From contig NZ_CP114015.1 of assembly GCF_026898095.1 (NCBI RefSeq), forward strand, positions 2,356,001-2,420,000: DNA of 64,000 nt. Reading direction: 5' to 3'. Below, one piece after another: positions 35,621-45,959 of the stretch. The notes under the pieces are model-generated. The model was not told the origin of the DNA. It did not search any database and worked only from the letters and a program-made list of their open reading frames with translations. The number at the start of each line of letters is the position of its first letter. The stretch's first letter is position 1. The position numbers and the translations under genes were made by a program. This DNA is from Arthrobacter sp. ATA002. GTDB lineage: Bacteria; Actinomycetota; Actinomycetes; Actinomycetales; Micrococcaceae.

Positions 35621-36739
35621 ATGAAGATTTCCGAGTTCAAAGACCTGCACATCGCCATTGTCGGCGGCGGCTACGGCGGAGCTGCCGCAGCCATTGCCCT
35701 GAAGAGCATCGGCGCGGAAAACGTCCATGTCTATGAGCAGGCACCGGCCTTCGGCCAGGTTGGCGCCGGCATCGGCCTGCGCCCGACCACCGTTGAACTG
35801 TTCCGGCAGTGGGGCATCTTTGACGCAGTTGCGGCCGTCAGCTCGCCCAGCGAGCACCTGGAGATCATTACCGCCGACGGCGGACACGTGATCGTCCAGG
35901 AGGAATGGCCGATGCTGCACGGGTACGCCCAGACCAACCACACCCGCATCATTCACCGCGGCGACTTCATCGACGCGCTCTTCGGCGCACTTCCGGCGAA
36001 AATGGTGCACGTGGGTTACAAGCTCACCGGCATTGCGGATGAAGGCACGACGTCGACGCTCACCTTCGAAAACGGCGAAACCGTCACCGCGGACCTGGTC
36101 ATCGGCGCCGACGGCATCCGCTCCCTGGTCCGCCAGCAGCTGTTCAGCGACAAGGCTCCGGTCTTCGCCGGCGAGCATGCGTACCGCACCGTGATCTCCA
36201 TGGACGACGCCTTTGACCTGGTCACCGATGACAACCCCCGCTTCTTTGTCGCCCAGAACGGCACCGTTGCCTACAACCTGCCGCTGCGGCACCGCAACGA
36301 AGTCTCGTACGACATCACTGCCCGTTCCGAGGACGACACCTGGGCGCCGGTCATCACCAATGAATACCTCGTCTCACTCCTCGAGGGCTTCGACGAGCGG
36401 GTTGTGAACGTTGCCCGCACGCTGGACATCAGCAAGGTCACCAGCCGTTCGGTATACGACATCGATCCGATCGATGTCTGGCATACGAATTCCGTCACCC
36501 TGCTGGGCGACTCGGCGCACGCCATGCTCCACCACCAGGGCCAGGGCGCCAACTCCGCCATCCAGGATGCCGGCGCGCTCGCCGACGCCCTGCTGGAAGC
36601 CGGTTCCGTCCCCGAGGCCCTGGCTCTCTTCCAGGCCACCCGCAAGCCGGTCACCGATGAACTGCAGCGGCTCTCCCGGCTGGGCTGGACGCCGGAATCA
36701 GCAGAAAACGCCTTCCCCGAGCAGACCCCGGCCAACTAG
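35621..36739 (+). CDS. FAD-dependent monooxygenase (salicylate-hydroxylase-like)
   Basis: 372 residues. FAD-binding GxGxxG in IAIVGGGYGGAAAAIALK, the second FAD motif DLVIGADGIRSLVRQ (DG), and the third GD motif VTLLGDSAHAMLHHQGQG. This is the class A flavin monooxygenase fold, using NAD(P)H and O2 to hydroxylate aromatic or other ring compounds. It is in the same operon as the phosphotriesterase-like genes. Start ATG 35621 after AGAAAGCGAAAG is a weak but workable site. Confidence 0.88.
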   Translation: MKISEFKDLHIAIVGGGYGGAAAAIALKSIGAENVHVYEQAPAFGQVGAGIGLRPTTVELFRQWGIFDAVAAVSSPSEHLEIITADGGHVIVQEEWPMLHGYAQTNHTRIIHRGDFIDALFGALPAKMVHVGYKLTGIADEGTTSTLTFENGETVTADLVIGADGIRSLVRQQLFSDKAPVFAGEHAYRTVISMDDAFDLVTDDNPRFFVAQNGTVAYNLPLRHRNEVSYDITARSEDDTWAPVITNEYLVSLLEGFDERVVNVARTLDISKVTSRSVYDIDPIDVWHTNSVTLLGDSAHAMLHHQGQGANSAIQDAGALADALLEAGSVPEALALFQATRKPVTDELQRLSRLGWTPESAENAFPEQTPAN

Positions 36740-36790
36740 CCGGCCGCTCACCGCGACCGCAGCATCCCAGCAACACCGCAAGGACACGCC

Positions 36791-37741
36791 ATGACGATTC
36801 ACCCCGAAATTGCCAAGATTCTCAGCACTATTCCCGCCCCCGACGGCTCCCCGCTCGATCCGCAGGCCATGCGTGCCGGCGAGGCTGCCCAGGTTCCTCC
36901 GCTTGAGGAGCGGCTTCCGCTGCACGGCGTGGAGGACAGAATTGTTTCCACCTCGGCGGGCGAGGTGCCGGTGCGTATCTACACCCCCGCCGAGGCGGAG
37001 TCCTACGGCCTGATCGTCTACTTCCACGGCGGCGCCTTCTTCCTGGGCAGCCTCGATACCCACGACCACGTTGCCCGGTCCCTGGCCAAGGAGACCGGCC
37101 ACAAGGTCATCTCGGTGGACTACCGGCTGGCACCGGAGGCGGCCTTTCCGGCCGGCCTCTCGGACTGCTACGGCGTGGTCCGCTGGGCGGCGGAGCACGG
37201 CAGCGAGCTGGCGTGGAACGGCGCCACCCTCGCCGTCGCCGGTGACAGCTCCGGCGGAACCTACGCAGCCGCGGTGGCGGCCATGGCTCACGAGGACGGA
37301 TTCGACGCCGTCACGCACCAGATCCTTTTCTACCCGTCGCTGGACCTGGACTTCGACGTCGACCGCTATCCCTCGATGCGGGAGAACGCCGAGGGCTACG
37401 GCTTGGAAACCGCAGGCCTGGCGCCCTTCAACGCGTTCTACCTCAACAGCGGAGCGGATCCCGCGGATCCGCTGGTCTCCCCCATCAAGCGCCGCGACCT
37501 CACCGGCCTGCCGCCGGCCCTGGTCATCACCGCCGAGCACGATCCGCTGCGCGACGAGGGTGAGCTGTACGGGAAGCGGCTGCAGGAAGCAGGCGTGAAC
37601 ACAACGGTCAGCCGCTACGCCGGGGCAAACCACGGCTTCGTGGCCAACTTCTCCTGGCTTCCGGAGTTCTATCAGGCCTTCCGGGAAGCGGGGAACTTCC
37701 TGGCGGGCAACGCTCCGGCCGGGCAGGACCGCGCCTCATGA
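36791..37741 (+). CDS. alpha/beta hydrolase, HSL-type
   Basis: 316 residues. HGGAFFLGS oxyanion motif, nucleophile in AGDSSGGTYAA, acid in AEHDPLRDEGE, His in ANHGFV. Short-chain esterase or lactone hydrolase of the hormone-sensitive lipase family. The end overlaps the next ATG (ATGA). ATG 36791 follows AAGGACACGCC. It is in the middle of the catabolic operon and so probably acts on the same pathway intermediates. Confidence 0.9.
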   Translation: MTIHPEIAKILSTIPAPDGSPLDPQAMRAGEAAQVPPLEERLPLHGVEDRIVSTSAGEVPVRIYTPAEAESYGLIVYFHGGAFFLGSLDTHDHVARSLAKETGHKVISVDYRLAPEAAFPAGLSDCYGVVRWAAEHGSELAWNGATLAVAGDSSGGTYAAAVAAMAHEDGFDAVTHQILFYPSLDLDFDVDRYPSMRENAEGYGLETAGLAPFNAFYLNSGADPADPLVSPIKRRDLTGLPPALVITAEHDPLRDEGELYGKRLQEAGVNTTVSRYAGANHGFVANFSWLPEFYQAFREAGNFLAGNAPAGQDRAS

Positions 37742-38679
37742 CCGGCGCCGCTGTTCATCCGCTGTTCTCGCCCTGGGGACGGTTCGGCCTGTACAGCTAC
37801 TTTATTGACGCGCCGGAACCGGCAATCGTGGACACCGGCATCGCGTCGTCCCCGGCTAAAGGCCTGATTCCGGCCCTCGAAGCACTCGGACGAAGCATCG
37901 AGGAGGTCCGCTGGATCCTGTTGACGCACGGCCACATCGACCACCTCGGCGGCGCCAAGGCTCTGTGGGAACTTACCGGAGGCAAGGCGAAGGTCGTTAT
38001 TCATGCCGCGGACGCACCCCTGCTGCGGTCCCGGCAGGTACACGTGGAGGACTACGTGAACGGCCGCAGCCGTTACCTCAAGGATCCCGGCGGAGCCGAG
38101 AACCAGGCGAGGACGGCGCAGGCCGTGATCTCGGGCGAGATGGAACCGGCAGTGCTGCTGCAGGGCGGGGAAACCCTCTCCCTCGGCGGTGACGTGACCG
38201 TCTCCGTTCACCACGTTCCCGGCCACACACCGGGGTCCGTGGCCTATGTCCTGGACGGGCAGGATGCCGTCTTCACCGGAGATGCCGTGCAGATCCACGG
38301 AGCCGCCAATCGCTTTCCCGGCTATACGGATCCGAACGCCTACCGGGCCAGCCTGGAATACCTGCGCGATGAGGTCCGGCCGCAGCGCCTGTACCTGGGC
38401 CACCCGTACCGCGGGGCGGACGGCGAGCCCAACGGCGTCGAACTGGACCGTGAGCGGGCCCGGCGGGCACTGCAGGAAAGCCTGGATCTTGAGGCACGCA
38501 TCCGGAACAGCATGTCCGACGCCGGGCTGCAGGACGGCCCGGAGGACGTGGACTCCGTATATTTCCCGTTCGCCCGGGTGGCCGCCGACCTCGGCTACAC
38601 CTCCGACCCCACCCTCGAGCCGTCACCGTTTTTCACCACACTTGACGGCTACCGCACCCAGTTGAACCTGTTGTCCTGA
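37738..38679 (+). CDS. MBL-fold metallo-hydrolase
   Basis: 313 residues. Metal motif HxHxDH in LLTHGHIDHLGG, then VPGHTPGSVAY (His), FTGDAVQ (Asp) and YLGHPYRG (His): the complete two-zinc site of metallo-beta-lactamase-fold hydrolases. The family includes glyoxalase II, lactonases (AHL lactonase type) and thioesterases. It is translationally coupled to the upstream hydrolase through ATGA. A lactonase or thioesterase role in the pathway is plausible. Confidence 0.9.
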   Translation: MTGAAVHPLFSPWGRFGLYSYFIDAPEPAIVDTGIASSPAKGLIPALEALGRSIEEVRWILLTHGHIDHLGGAKALWELTGGKAKVVIHAADAPLLRSRQVHVEDYVNGRSRYLKDPGGAENQARTAQAVISGEMEPAVLLQGGETLSLGGDVTVSVHHVPGHTPGSVAYVLDGQDAVFTGDAVQIHGAANRFPGYTDPNAYRASLEYLRDEVRPQRLYLGHPYRGADGEPNGVELDRERARRALQESLDLEARIRNSMSDAGLQDGPEDVDSVYFPFARVAADLGYTSDPTLEPSPFFTTLDGYRTQLNLLS

Positions 38680-38699
38680 TGCAAGGAGCTTTTCCGAAG

Positions 38700-40430
38700 A
38701 TGGCCAGTTACCAGACAATCGACGCCGGCGGCCTGCCGATCGCGGTCCGCAAGGACCTCCGGGTTCCGATGCGGGACGGTGTCGAGCTCGCCGCCGATGC
38801 CTACTCGGCCCCGGATGAGAAGCCGCGGCCCGCGCTCGTCGCGCTGAGTCCCTACGGCAAGGAACTGCAGGCTCTTGCGCTGACCATGCCGCCGCAGCGC
38901 AGGCCCAGCCCGATGTGGGACGGGTGCATCGAAGCCGGCGACATCGCCCGCATCGTGGAGGAGGACTACGTCCACGTCATCGGCGACCTGCGCGGCTCGG
39001 GGCACTCCGGCGGCGAACACATCGGCAACTACAACGCCGGCGGGGTTTCCCTGGGCGAAGACGCCTACGACTTCATTGAATGGGTGGCGGCCCAGCCCTG
39101 GTGCGACGGCAACGTCGGCATGGTGGGCATCTCCTACTTCGGCTCCATGCAGGTGCTAGCCGCTGCCGAGCGTCCCCCGCATCTGAAGGCCATCTTCGTT
39201 TCCGGCGGACACTACGACTTCTACGAAACCACCTACCACGGCGGCGTCATGTGGTTCATGCCGCGCGCCGCCCGCGAAGGCCGCGGCGGCGACTCCGGCT
39301 GGGCGTTCACCGACCGCGTGAAGTCCCGGATGATCGAGAAGTACTCCCCCGGCGAGCTGCAGGAGCTGGTCGCCAAGCGCCTGGCGGATCCCGACGTCGC
39401 CGCCTGGCCAAACCTGGTGCACGTGCTGAACTACCCGAAGAACCATGAGGCCTGGTTCGACATCGTCATGAACGAGCTCGACGGCGACTGGTACGAGGAG
39501 CGCAACCCCATCACGCTGGCGCCGAATATCGACATCCCGGTGTACCTGCAGATCGACCAGGGCCGCGGCTGGACGATGGACGGCACGATCGAACTGTTCG
39601 ACGCCCTTCAAGGTCCGCGGAAGCTCGATATTGGCCCCTACCCGCCCATGCAGTCGCGGCCGTTCATCGAAGAACACGACAAGATGTTCCGCTGGTACGA
39701 CTACTGGATCAAGGGCATCGACAACGGCGTGATGGACGAGCCCGCCGTCAGCGTTTTCGTGGAGGGATCGCGGAAGCACGTCACCGGCGAAGCGTGGCCG
39801 CCGAAGGAGGTCGAGTACAAGCCGCTGTACCTGCGTCCCCGCGGCAAACTGAGCGCCGACCCTGAACGGATGGGCGTCCGGCATGCTGCTCCGGACGGCT
39901 TCTACCAGGCGCCGCTGACGGTGACGGACAAGGTGGAGATTCTCTCCTGGAGCACTGAGGTGTTCGAGGAGGACACCGAGCTGATCGGATCCGGCGCGGC
40001 GCACCTTTTCGCCGAGATCGACCAGCCCGACACCAACTTCATCCTGCGCCTCTGGGACTACGCTCCCACCGGCAAACGCCAGCTCATCACCACCGGCTAC
40101 CTCAAGGCCTCGCACCGTGAGCTGGATGCGGAGCGCACCACCGAGGGGAATCCGTTCCATCCGCACACACGGGCAGTGCCGGTGGAGCCGGGGAAGATTG
40201 AGGAATACGTGGTGCGCCTGTATCCGTTCGCGACCACGTTCCTTCCCGGACACAAGCTGGTGGCAGAGCTCTCCAACGCCGAACCGCTGGCGGATGAACA
40301 CAACGCGCTGCTGCCTCCGGATGCCTTCCATCTCCCAGTGGGCCGTCCGGTGACGCACAAAATCCACCGTGACGCCGAGCATCCGTCGCGGCTCGTACTG
40401 CCCTTCACCGCGGGCAGCGTGAAGAACTAA
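38700..40430 (+). CDS. CocE/NonD family hydrolase
   Basis: 576 residues from ATG 38700 (AAGGAG 11 bases upstream; the earlier in-frame ATG 38679 has no site). Alpha/beta hydrolase domain with VPMRDGVELAADAYS at the start, nucleophile in GMVGISYFGSMQ (GxSYxG), then a cap and a C-terminal jelly-roll domain (LSWSTEVFEEDTELIGSGAA and after). This CocE/NonD family includes cocaine esterase and X-Pro dipeptidyl peptidases and typically cleaves bulky esters or amides. It is the last gene of the catabolic operon; a 19-bp terminator stem follows. Confidence 0.88.
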   Translation: MASYQTIDAGGLPIAVRKDLRVPMRDGVELAADAYSAPDEKPRPALVALSPYGKELQALALTMPPQRRPSPMWDGCIEAGDIARIVEEDYVHVIGDLRGSGHSGGEHIGNYNAGGVSLGEDAYDFIEWVAAQPWCDGNVGMVGISYFGSMQVLAAAERPPHLKAIFVSGGHYDFYETTYHGGVMWFMPRAAREGRGGDSGWAFTDRVKSRMIEKYSPGELQELVAKRLADPDVAAWPNLVHVLNYPKNHEAWFDIVMNELDGDWYEERNPITLAPNIDIPVYLQIDQGRGWTMDGTIELFDALQGPRKLDIGPYPPMQSRPFIEEHDKMFRWYDYWIKGIDNGVMDEPAVSVFVEGSRKHVTGEAWPPKEVEYKPLYLRPRGKLSADPERMGVRHAAPDGFYQAPLTVTDKVEILSWSTEVFEEDTELIGSGAAHLFAEIDQPDTNFILRLWDYAPTGKRQLITTGYLKASHRELDAERTTEGNPFHPHTRAVPVEPGKIEEYVVRLYPFATTFLPGHKLVAELSNAEPLADEHNALLPPDAFHLPVGRPVTHKIHRDAEHPSRLVLPFTAGSVKN

Positions 40431-40445
40431 CCCCGCAGCCAAGCA

Positions 40446-40487
40446 AACAGCAGAGGCGGGCACCGTTCGGTGCCCGCCTCTGCTGTT
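40446..40487. terminator. bidirectional terminator
   Basis: Perfect 19-bp stem (40446-40464 with 40469-40487; arms begin AACAGCAGAGG) with loop GTTC, between convergent CocE and glpD genes. This sharply separates the catabolic module from glycerol metabolism. Confidence 0.95.
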
Positions 40488-40498
40488 GAAACGTCTGG

Positions 40499-42234
40499 CT
40501 AGACCGCGGCGGCGATCTTCATGCCGTGCATCGTGACCAGCAGGTCACGAGCGGACTCAACCTGGCGGCGGCTCTCCGCCTCGTTCCAGCCCAGCTGCGG
40601 AGCGAGCAGTTCGGCCATCTCGGTGAGCATGGCCTCGGTGACCAGGCCGCGGAAGGCCAGCGAGGTGCGGCGGATGAGCACGTCGGCCAGGCGGGTGATC
40701 TGCTCGTTCTGCACCATGTAGGTCAGTTCGCGGGTGCTGATCTCATTGGTGGAAGCCAGCAGCTGGTCTCCGCCCTGGCCCAGGAATTCCAGCACGTCGG
40801 TGGCGCGGGTGCCGTAGCGGGTCAGGAGCACGCGGACGCGGTCGCGGTCGGCAACCTCGTTCGCGGTGCGGTTGACCCACAGGCGCTCCTCGGCCTGGGT
40901 GCGCGGGAAGTCCTTGCCGCCGCCGATCTGAAGTTCCGACGTCGTCGTCTTGCGCGGCATGCCCAGTGCGGTCATGGCCTCGGAGGCCAGGTTCTCGGAC
41001 AGGGCGCGGAACGTGGTCCACTTGCCGCCCACGAGGGACAGGGTGGTGACGTTCTTGCCGGCACGGCGGTCAGTGCGCTTCTCGATGCGGTAGTCACGGG
41101 ACACGAAGCCGGGCTGCGTGTCATCGTGCTTGGGCAGCGGGCGGACGCCGGAGAAGGTGTAGACGATGTGGTCGCGGCGCACGTCGATGGTCGGGAACAC
41201 ATGAGCGACGAGCTCGAAGAAGTACTCGATCTCCTCATCGGTGCAGATGGAGTCCTCGGTGATGTCGGCGTCGATGTCCGTGGTGCCCACCAGTACGCGG
41301 TCACCCATCGGATAAATGAGGACGATGCGGCCGTCGGTGTGCTCGAAGAACAGCTCGCGGCCGTTGCAGGCCTCCAGCAGCTCCGGGTGGTCCAGGACGA
41401 TGTGCGAGCCCTTGGTGCCGCCCATGAAGGAAGTGCGCTTGCCAAAGGAGTCGTTGGTCTCGTCCACCCAGGCGCCGGTGGCGTTGATGACGACGTCGGC
41501 GTCGAACAGGAATTCCTCACCCGTCAGTTCGTCGCGCAGCAGCGTGCCGGCGTCCGTGGTTCCCACGGCCGAAACGTAGTTGCTGGCGCGGGACTGCTTG
41601 TTGGCTTCGAGGCCGTCGCGCAGCACATCCAGGGTCAGGCGCTCGGGGTTGTGCACCGACGCGTCAAAGTACGTGGCGGTGTACTTGACGTCGGAGCGCA
41701 GCTTGGGCAGTTCCTGCAGGGACTTCTTCCTGCCGACAAAGTTGTGGCGCGGTGCTACGCGGCCACCGCGGAGAAGAAGTCATACATCAGCAGGCCGGCC
41801 TTGATGAGCACGGCGCCGCGCTCGTTCGGCTTGCCCTGCTTGTGCGTCAGGAAGCGCATCGGCGCTGCCGTGATGCCGGCGAAGGTGCTGGTGATGGGGA
41901 TGGTGGTCTGCAGCGGCTTGACGTAGTGCGGGGCCAGCCGGAGCAGCGCATTGCGCTCGACGACGGACTCGTGCACAAGGCGGAACTCGCCGTTTTCCAG
42001 GTAGCGGATGCCGCCGTGGATCATGTGTGACGAGGCGCCGGAAGCGCCCTGGCAGTAGTCCCCGCGTTCCACGAGGGCTACGTCCACGCCCTGCAGCGAC
42101 AGGTCACGGAAGGTGCCTACGCCATTGATGCCGCCGCCAACGATCAGCACTGAGGCCCGGGGGCGGTCCTTCAGCTGCTGAACCACCGGACGGGCGGCAG
42201 TTTTTCCCTTAATGGGGTTCACGGAATTGTCCAC
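40499..42234 (-). pseudogene. glpD: glycerol-3-phosphate dehydrogenase, one-base frameshift
   Basis: About 578 residues once joined. The N-terminal FAD motif VLIVGGGINGVGTFRDLSL and GASSHMIHGGIRYLENGEFR are in the first frame (to about 41763). The second frame holds PRHNFVGRKKS, then VINATGAWVDETNDSFG, GTKGSHIVLDHPELL, RVLVGTTDIDADITEDSICT and the C-terminal helical domain. One base missing around 41757-41772 breaks it. I prefer GTG 42234 as start (GGAG 6 bases upstream); ATG 42270 is the next upstream option. GlpD oxidises glycerol-3-phosphate to DHAP at the membrane. It is a conserved gene, so a consensus error is likely. Confidence 0.88.
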
Positions 42235-42312
42235 GACTATCTCCAAACGCTTCTGTGGCGGCTTTGCCATTCCCTCAATGGTCGAAGCCGGACGGCCGCA
42301 GTGCCGAACGAT

Positions 42313-42326
42313 TGCACAAACGTGCA
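42313..42326. promoter_or_regulatory. putative SorC-type operator TGCAC-N4-GTGCA
   Basis: Inverted repeat TGCACAAACGTGCA in the gap between glpD and the divergent SorC-type regulator. A CATAAT-like -10 is 7 bases downstream of it on the plus strand. Confidence 0.5.
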
Positions 42327-42376
42327 CGCTGTCATAATGGATGCATGAGCAACACAGCGCTTTCGCGGGAGCAGAA

Positions 42377-43387
42377 GTGAACATTGGTGTCAGTCCGCGG
42401 CCCGGAACCCGGTCCGGCGGAGGAACCGTCCGCGCGGAATCGGAAACCCGGACCCGGGACGCCCTCCGGGCCGCACAGATGTACTACCTGCAGAACCTGA
42501 CCATGGAGGCGATCGCCCGGGAGCTGCGGATTTCACGGTCCACGGTGTCGCGGCTGCTTTCCCACGCCCGGAGCACCGGGCTGGTGGAAATTAAGATTCA
42601 GAGCGCGGCGGACCGGGCCCCGGCTCTCGAACGGGAGATCAGTGCCCGTTTCGGCGTCCAGGCCAAGGTGGTTCCGGTTGCCGAGGGCGTATCCCCCGCG
42701 CAGATCCTGCAGCGGGTTGCAGTGCAGGCCGCCCACCTCATCAACCCGTTGATTGATTCGGATGCGATTGTCGGGGTTGCGTGGGGCTCCACGCTGACCG
42801 CGGTCAGCCAGCACCTCTCAGTGAAGAACACGCATGACAGCACGATTGTGCAGATGAACGGAGCCGGAAACTTCCGAACGTCCGGCATCACCTACGCCAG
42901 CGAAATCCTGCAGCGGTTCGGGCACGCCTACGGCGCACGCGTCGTGCAGTTCCCGGTGCCTGCTTTTTTCGACCATACGGAAACCAAAGAAGCCATGTGG
43001 CGGGAACGGCCGGTGAAGCGTGTGCTGGACCTGCAGGCGCGGATGAACACCGCCATCTTTGGCGTGGGTTCCATGGAGGCCGGTGTCCCCAGCCACGTGT
43101 ACAACGGGGCGTATTTGGACGACGAGGATCTGGACGATCTGCTGGCCGAGGATGTGGTGGGCGACGTCGCCACCATGTTCTACCGCGCCGACGGGACCTG
43201 GGATGGGATCCGGCTCAACGACCGCAGCACCGGCCCGGACCTGGACGTGCTGCGCCTGGTTCCGCGGCGGATCTGCATCGTGGCCGGCGAGGCCAAGACC
43301 ACCAGCCTGCTGGGGGCGCTCCGCGCCGGGCTGGTGACGGATCTGATCCTGGACGAAAACTCCGCCCGGCGGTTGGCCTCCAGCTGA
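42377..43387 (+). CDS. SorC/DeoR-type sugar-binding transcription regulator
   Basis: 336 residues from GTG 42377 (GGGAGCA upstream). N-terminal HTH: AAQMYYLQNLTMEAIARELR then ISRSTVSRLLSHARSTGLVE. The C-terminal domain (residues about 80-336) is the SorC sugar-phosphate-binding fold: VGVAWGSTLTAVSQHL, VQMNGAGNF, FGVGSMEAGVPSHV, DVVGDVATMFYRADGTWDGI, RICIVAGEAKTTSLLGALRA. It is divergent from glpD and so may respond to glycerol-3-phosphate, which is inference from position. Confidence 0.88.
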   Translation: MNIGVSPRPGTRSGGGTVRAESETRTRDALRAAQMYYLQNLTMEAIARELRISRSTVSRLLSHARSTGLVEIKIQSAADRAPALEREISARFGVQAKVVPVAEGVSPAQILQRVAVQAAHLINPLIDSDAIVGVAWGSTLTAVSQHLSVKNTHDSTIVQMNGAGNFRTSGITYASEILQRFGHAYGARVVQFPVPAFFDHTETKEAMWRERPVKRVLDLQARMNTAIFGVGSMEAGVPSHVYNGAYLDDEDLDDLLAEDVVGDVATMFYRADGTWDGIRLNDRSTGPDLDVLRLVPRRICIVAGEAKTTSLLGALRAGLVTDLILDENSARRLASS

Positions 43388-43474
43388 CCGGACCCGGCAC
43401 GCCCGGGCCGGAATTTGCCTGCCCGAACGTCCAGACGCACGCGTTGCAGCGGTGTACTGGCTGACATGTCGGCC

Positions 43475-45705
43475 TCAGTCCTGGGAGGAGGATCCGGTCT
43501 CAAGATGGAGAATGCGCATTTGGTCCGGAAGCAGTCCGGGAACAAAGACGCCGGCCTGTTCCAGGACATGCCCCGGGAGGACGGTTCCTTCGCTCCCCGG
43601 CCACCACGCCGGACGCCGGAAACCCTGGGGATCCGGGCCGGGCGTGACGTCCCGGAGGCGGTAGGAACTCGTGAGGTCCAGGCCGCGCAGACGGAACCTG
43701 CCCAGCGGTTCGACGTCGGACACTGCCGTCCGGACGACGGCGAAAAGCGCTTCCGTGGCGTTTGAATTCACGACGCCGTGGATATGCAGCGCCGGATCGA
43801 AGGAATCCATGCGCACCATGCGGCCGCCGTGCAGCAGCCGGCGGTGCACCTTATAGAATGCCACCCAGTCGCCGAGCTCCCGGTTTTCCTCGGGGGTTGC
43901 CCGGGTCAGATCCCACTCGATGCCCAGGTGGCCCCAGATTGCCGTGCCGGCCCGAAAATGCAGGGAGTGCATCCGGCCGGTGGTATGCGAGCGCAGCGAC
44001 GCGATGTGCGAGCCCATCAGCTCCGGGGTAATGAGCTGCTGCGTCCACCGGTGCATGCGCTGGCGTTCGAGCGGGTCGATGCAGTCGGAGGTCCAGACCC
44101 GGTCGGTGTGCTCCAGTACGCCCAGGTCCACCCGCGCTCCGCCGGAGGAGCAGGATTCGATCTCCAGGCCCGGGAAAAGCTCCTTCAGTTCGGCCATCAG
44201 GCGGTAGGCGGCCAGCGTCTGGGCATGCACCCCCGGTCGTCCGTCGGGGCGGCTGCCGGCCTCGGTAAGGTCCCGGTTGTGGTCCCATTTAATGTAGGCG
44301 ATGGGATAGCGCTCCAGCAGGGCGACCATTTGGTTGCGGACGTGCTCATAGGCACCCGGCATGCCGAGGTTGAGCACCTGCTGCCGGCGGGCTTCGACGG
44401 GCAGCCGGCCGGCGGGGCCCATGATCCACTCAGGGTGCGCCCGGGCCACGTCGGAGTCCGGGTTGACCATCTCCGGTTCAAACCACAGCCCAAACTCCAT
44501 GCCGAGGGACCGCACGTGGTCAATCAGCGGCTCCAGGCCGTCCGGCCAGACCTGGTCCGACACAACCCAGTCCCCCAGTCCGGAGGTGTCGTCGCGGCGT
44601 GAACCGAACCAGCCGTCGTCGAGCACGTACCGCTCCACGCCCACCTTCGCCGCGTGGTCGGCGAGCTCGGTGAGGCGGTCCAGCCGGTGGTCGAAGTACA
44701 CGGCTTCCCACACATTGAGGGTAACCGGCCGGGGCCGCGACGGATGCTGCGGCCGGGCCCTGAGCCACTCGTGGAAGCGCGCCGCCTGCTCATCCAGCCC
44801 GTTTCCCCACACACCGTAGATCCAGGGCGAGCTGTAACTCTCGCCGGCGCCGAGGACAACCTCCCCGGGCAGGAGCAGCTCGGATCCGCCCAGCACCTGG
44901 TGGCCGTTCGACAGGCGCTCAGCCCAGGTGCGGTGGTTGCCCGAAAAACCCACGTGGAAGCCCCAAACCTCGCCGCGGGCGAAACCGAACCCGGGCTCAC
45001 CCGCGGAAAGGACATACGCGGCGTCCGCACCCGTGCGGCCCTTGCGGCCCTCCCTCAGGTGAACCCCCACCGGCAGCGGCGTACGCTGGGGTGCGCGCTC
45101 GCCGCCCCAGTGACCGGCGAAATCCAGGATTTCCCGGGCCTGCGAGGGAAGGGGCAGGAGAATTCCCAGTTCCTGCAGCCGGTAAGGCTCCTCGGCCGTG
45201 TTGGTCAGCTCCGCCCGCGCACGCAGCAGGCCCGACGGCGCCAGCTCCAGTTCGAGCAGGATCTGCAGTCCGGCCTCGACATCTTCGGCGGTAACCGACA
45301 GGCGGGCCGCTCCGGCACTGGTGAGGGATCCTTCTGTTTGCACCCCGTGCGCCGCCTGCGGTTCAAGCCGGGCTTCGCGTACGCGGAACAGGGCGACCAG
45401 TCCCGCCCGCCGCGGTCCCCCGCCAGCCCCGGAGTCCCCGTCCAGGCGGTGTGCAGCGAGCCAAGCAGATCCAGGCGCAGCGGCACGTCCGGCCCGTTGG
45501 CGAACAGGTGCGGCAGGGCCGCGTCCACCAGCACTGCTGCCTCCGTGGCGTCAAGGCCGGGCAGCTCCGCTCCCCAATGCGCCACCGACGGCAGCTGGTT
45601 CTCCGAAAGATCCAGCAGCACCGAGACGCCTCCGCTGCGCAAATGCAGCTGGCAGGGCCCGGCGGCGTCCAGGATAGAGGTCGGCTCGAGGACTACTGCG
45701 GTCAC
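43475..45705 (-). pseudogene. GH36 alpha-galactosidase, one-base frameshift
   Basis: 743 residues when joined. The N-terminal beta-supersandwich starts at 45705 (TAVVLEPTSILDAAGPCQLH). The frame breaks near GGG 45391-45393, where one missing base reconnects to VREARLEPQAAHGVQTEG. The barrel carries the nucleophile Asp in AYIKWDHNRDLTEAGS and the acid/base Asp in WTSDCIDPLERQRM, with WFEPEMVNPDSD and GMPGAYEHV, all GH36 hallmarks. It hydrolyses alpha-1,6-galactosides such as melibiose and raffinose. It appears cytoplasmic, with no transporter adjacent. Confidence 0.9.
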
Positions 45706-45785
45706 GGAAACTCCTGGGGCATTAGGCGAGCGGCGAACCTGCGCCGGAGGGGCAAGGAAAAGGTGATCTGCGTCATACTATAACC

Positions 45786-45801
45786 ACGGAGATTTCTCCG
45801 T
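45786..45801 (-). promoter_or_regulatory. operator ACGGAGA-TT-TCTCCGT with -10
   Basis: Perfect 7-bp arms around TT, upstream of the alpha-galactosidase gene. A TATAGT -10 on the minus strand lies just downstream. The regulator is not identified in the window. Confidence 0.6.
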
Positions 45802-45959
45802 ACCCGCTAACGGCAATCATCCACAGCCAGAATTGTGAATCGCCCATGCGGCGCTTTTGACGGTGGACACTGTCCTGCATGGGAGCAGTCACCCCGCAGG
45901 CTGACCGCTCCGCCAGCAGCCGGTCCGGGCCCGGGGCAGAACTGCGCCTCGGTCGGCCG

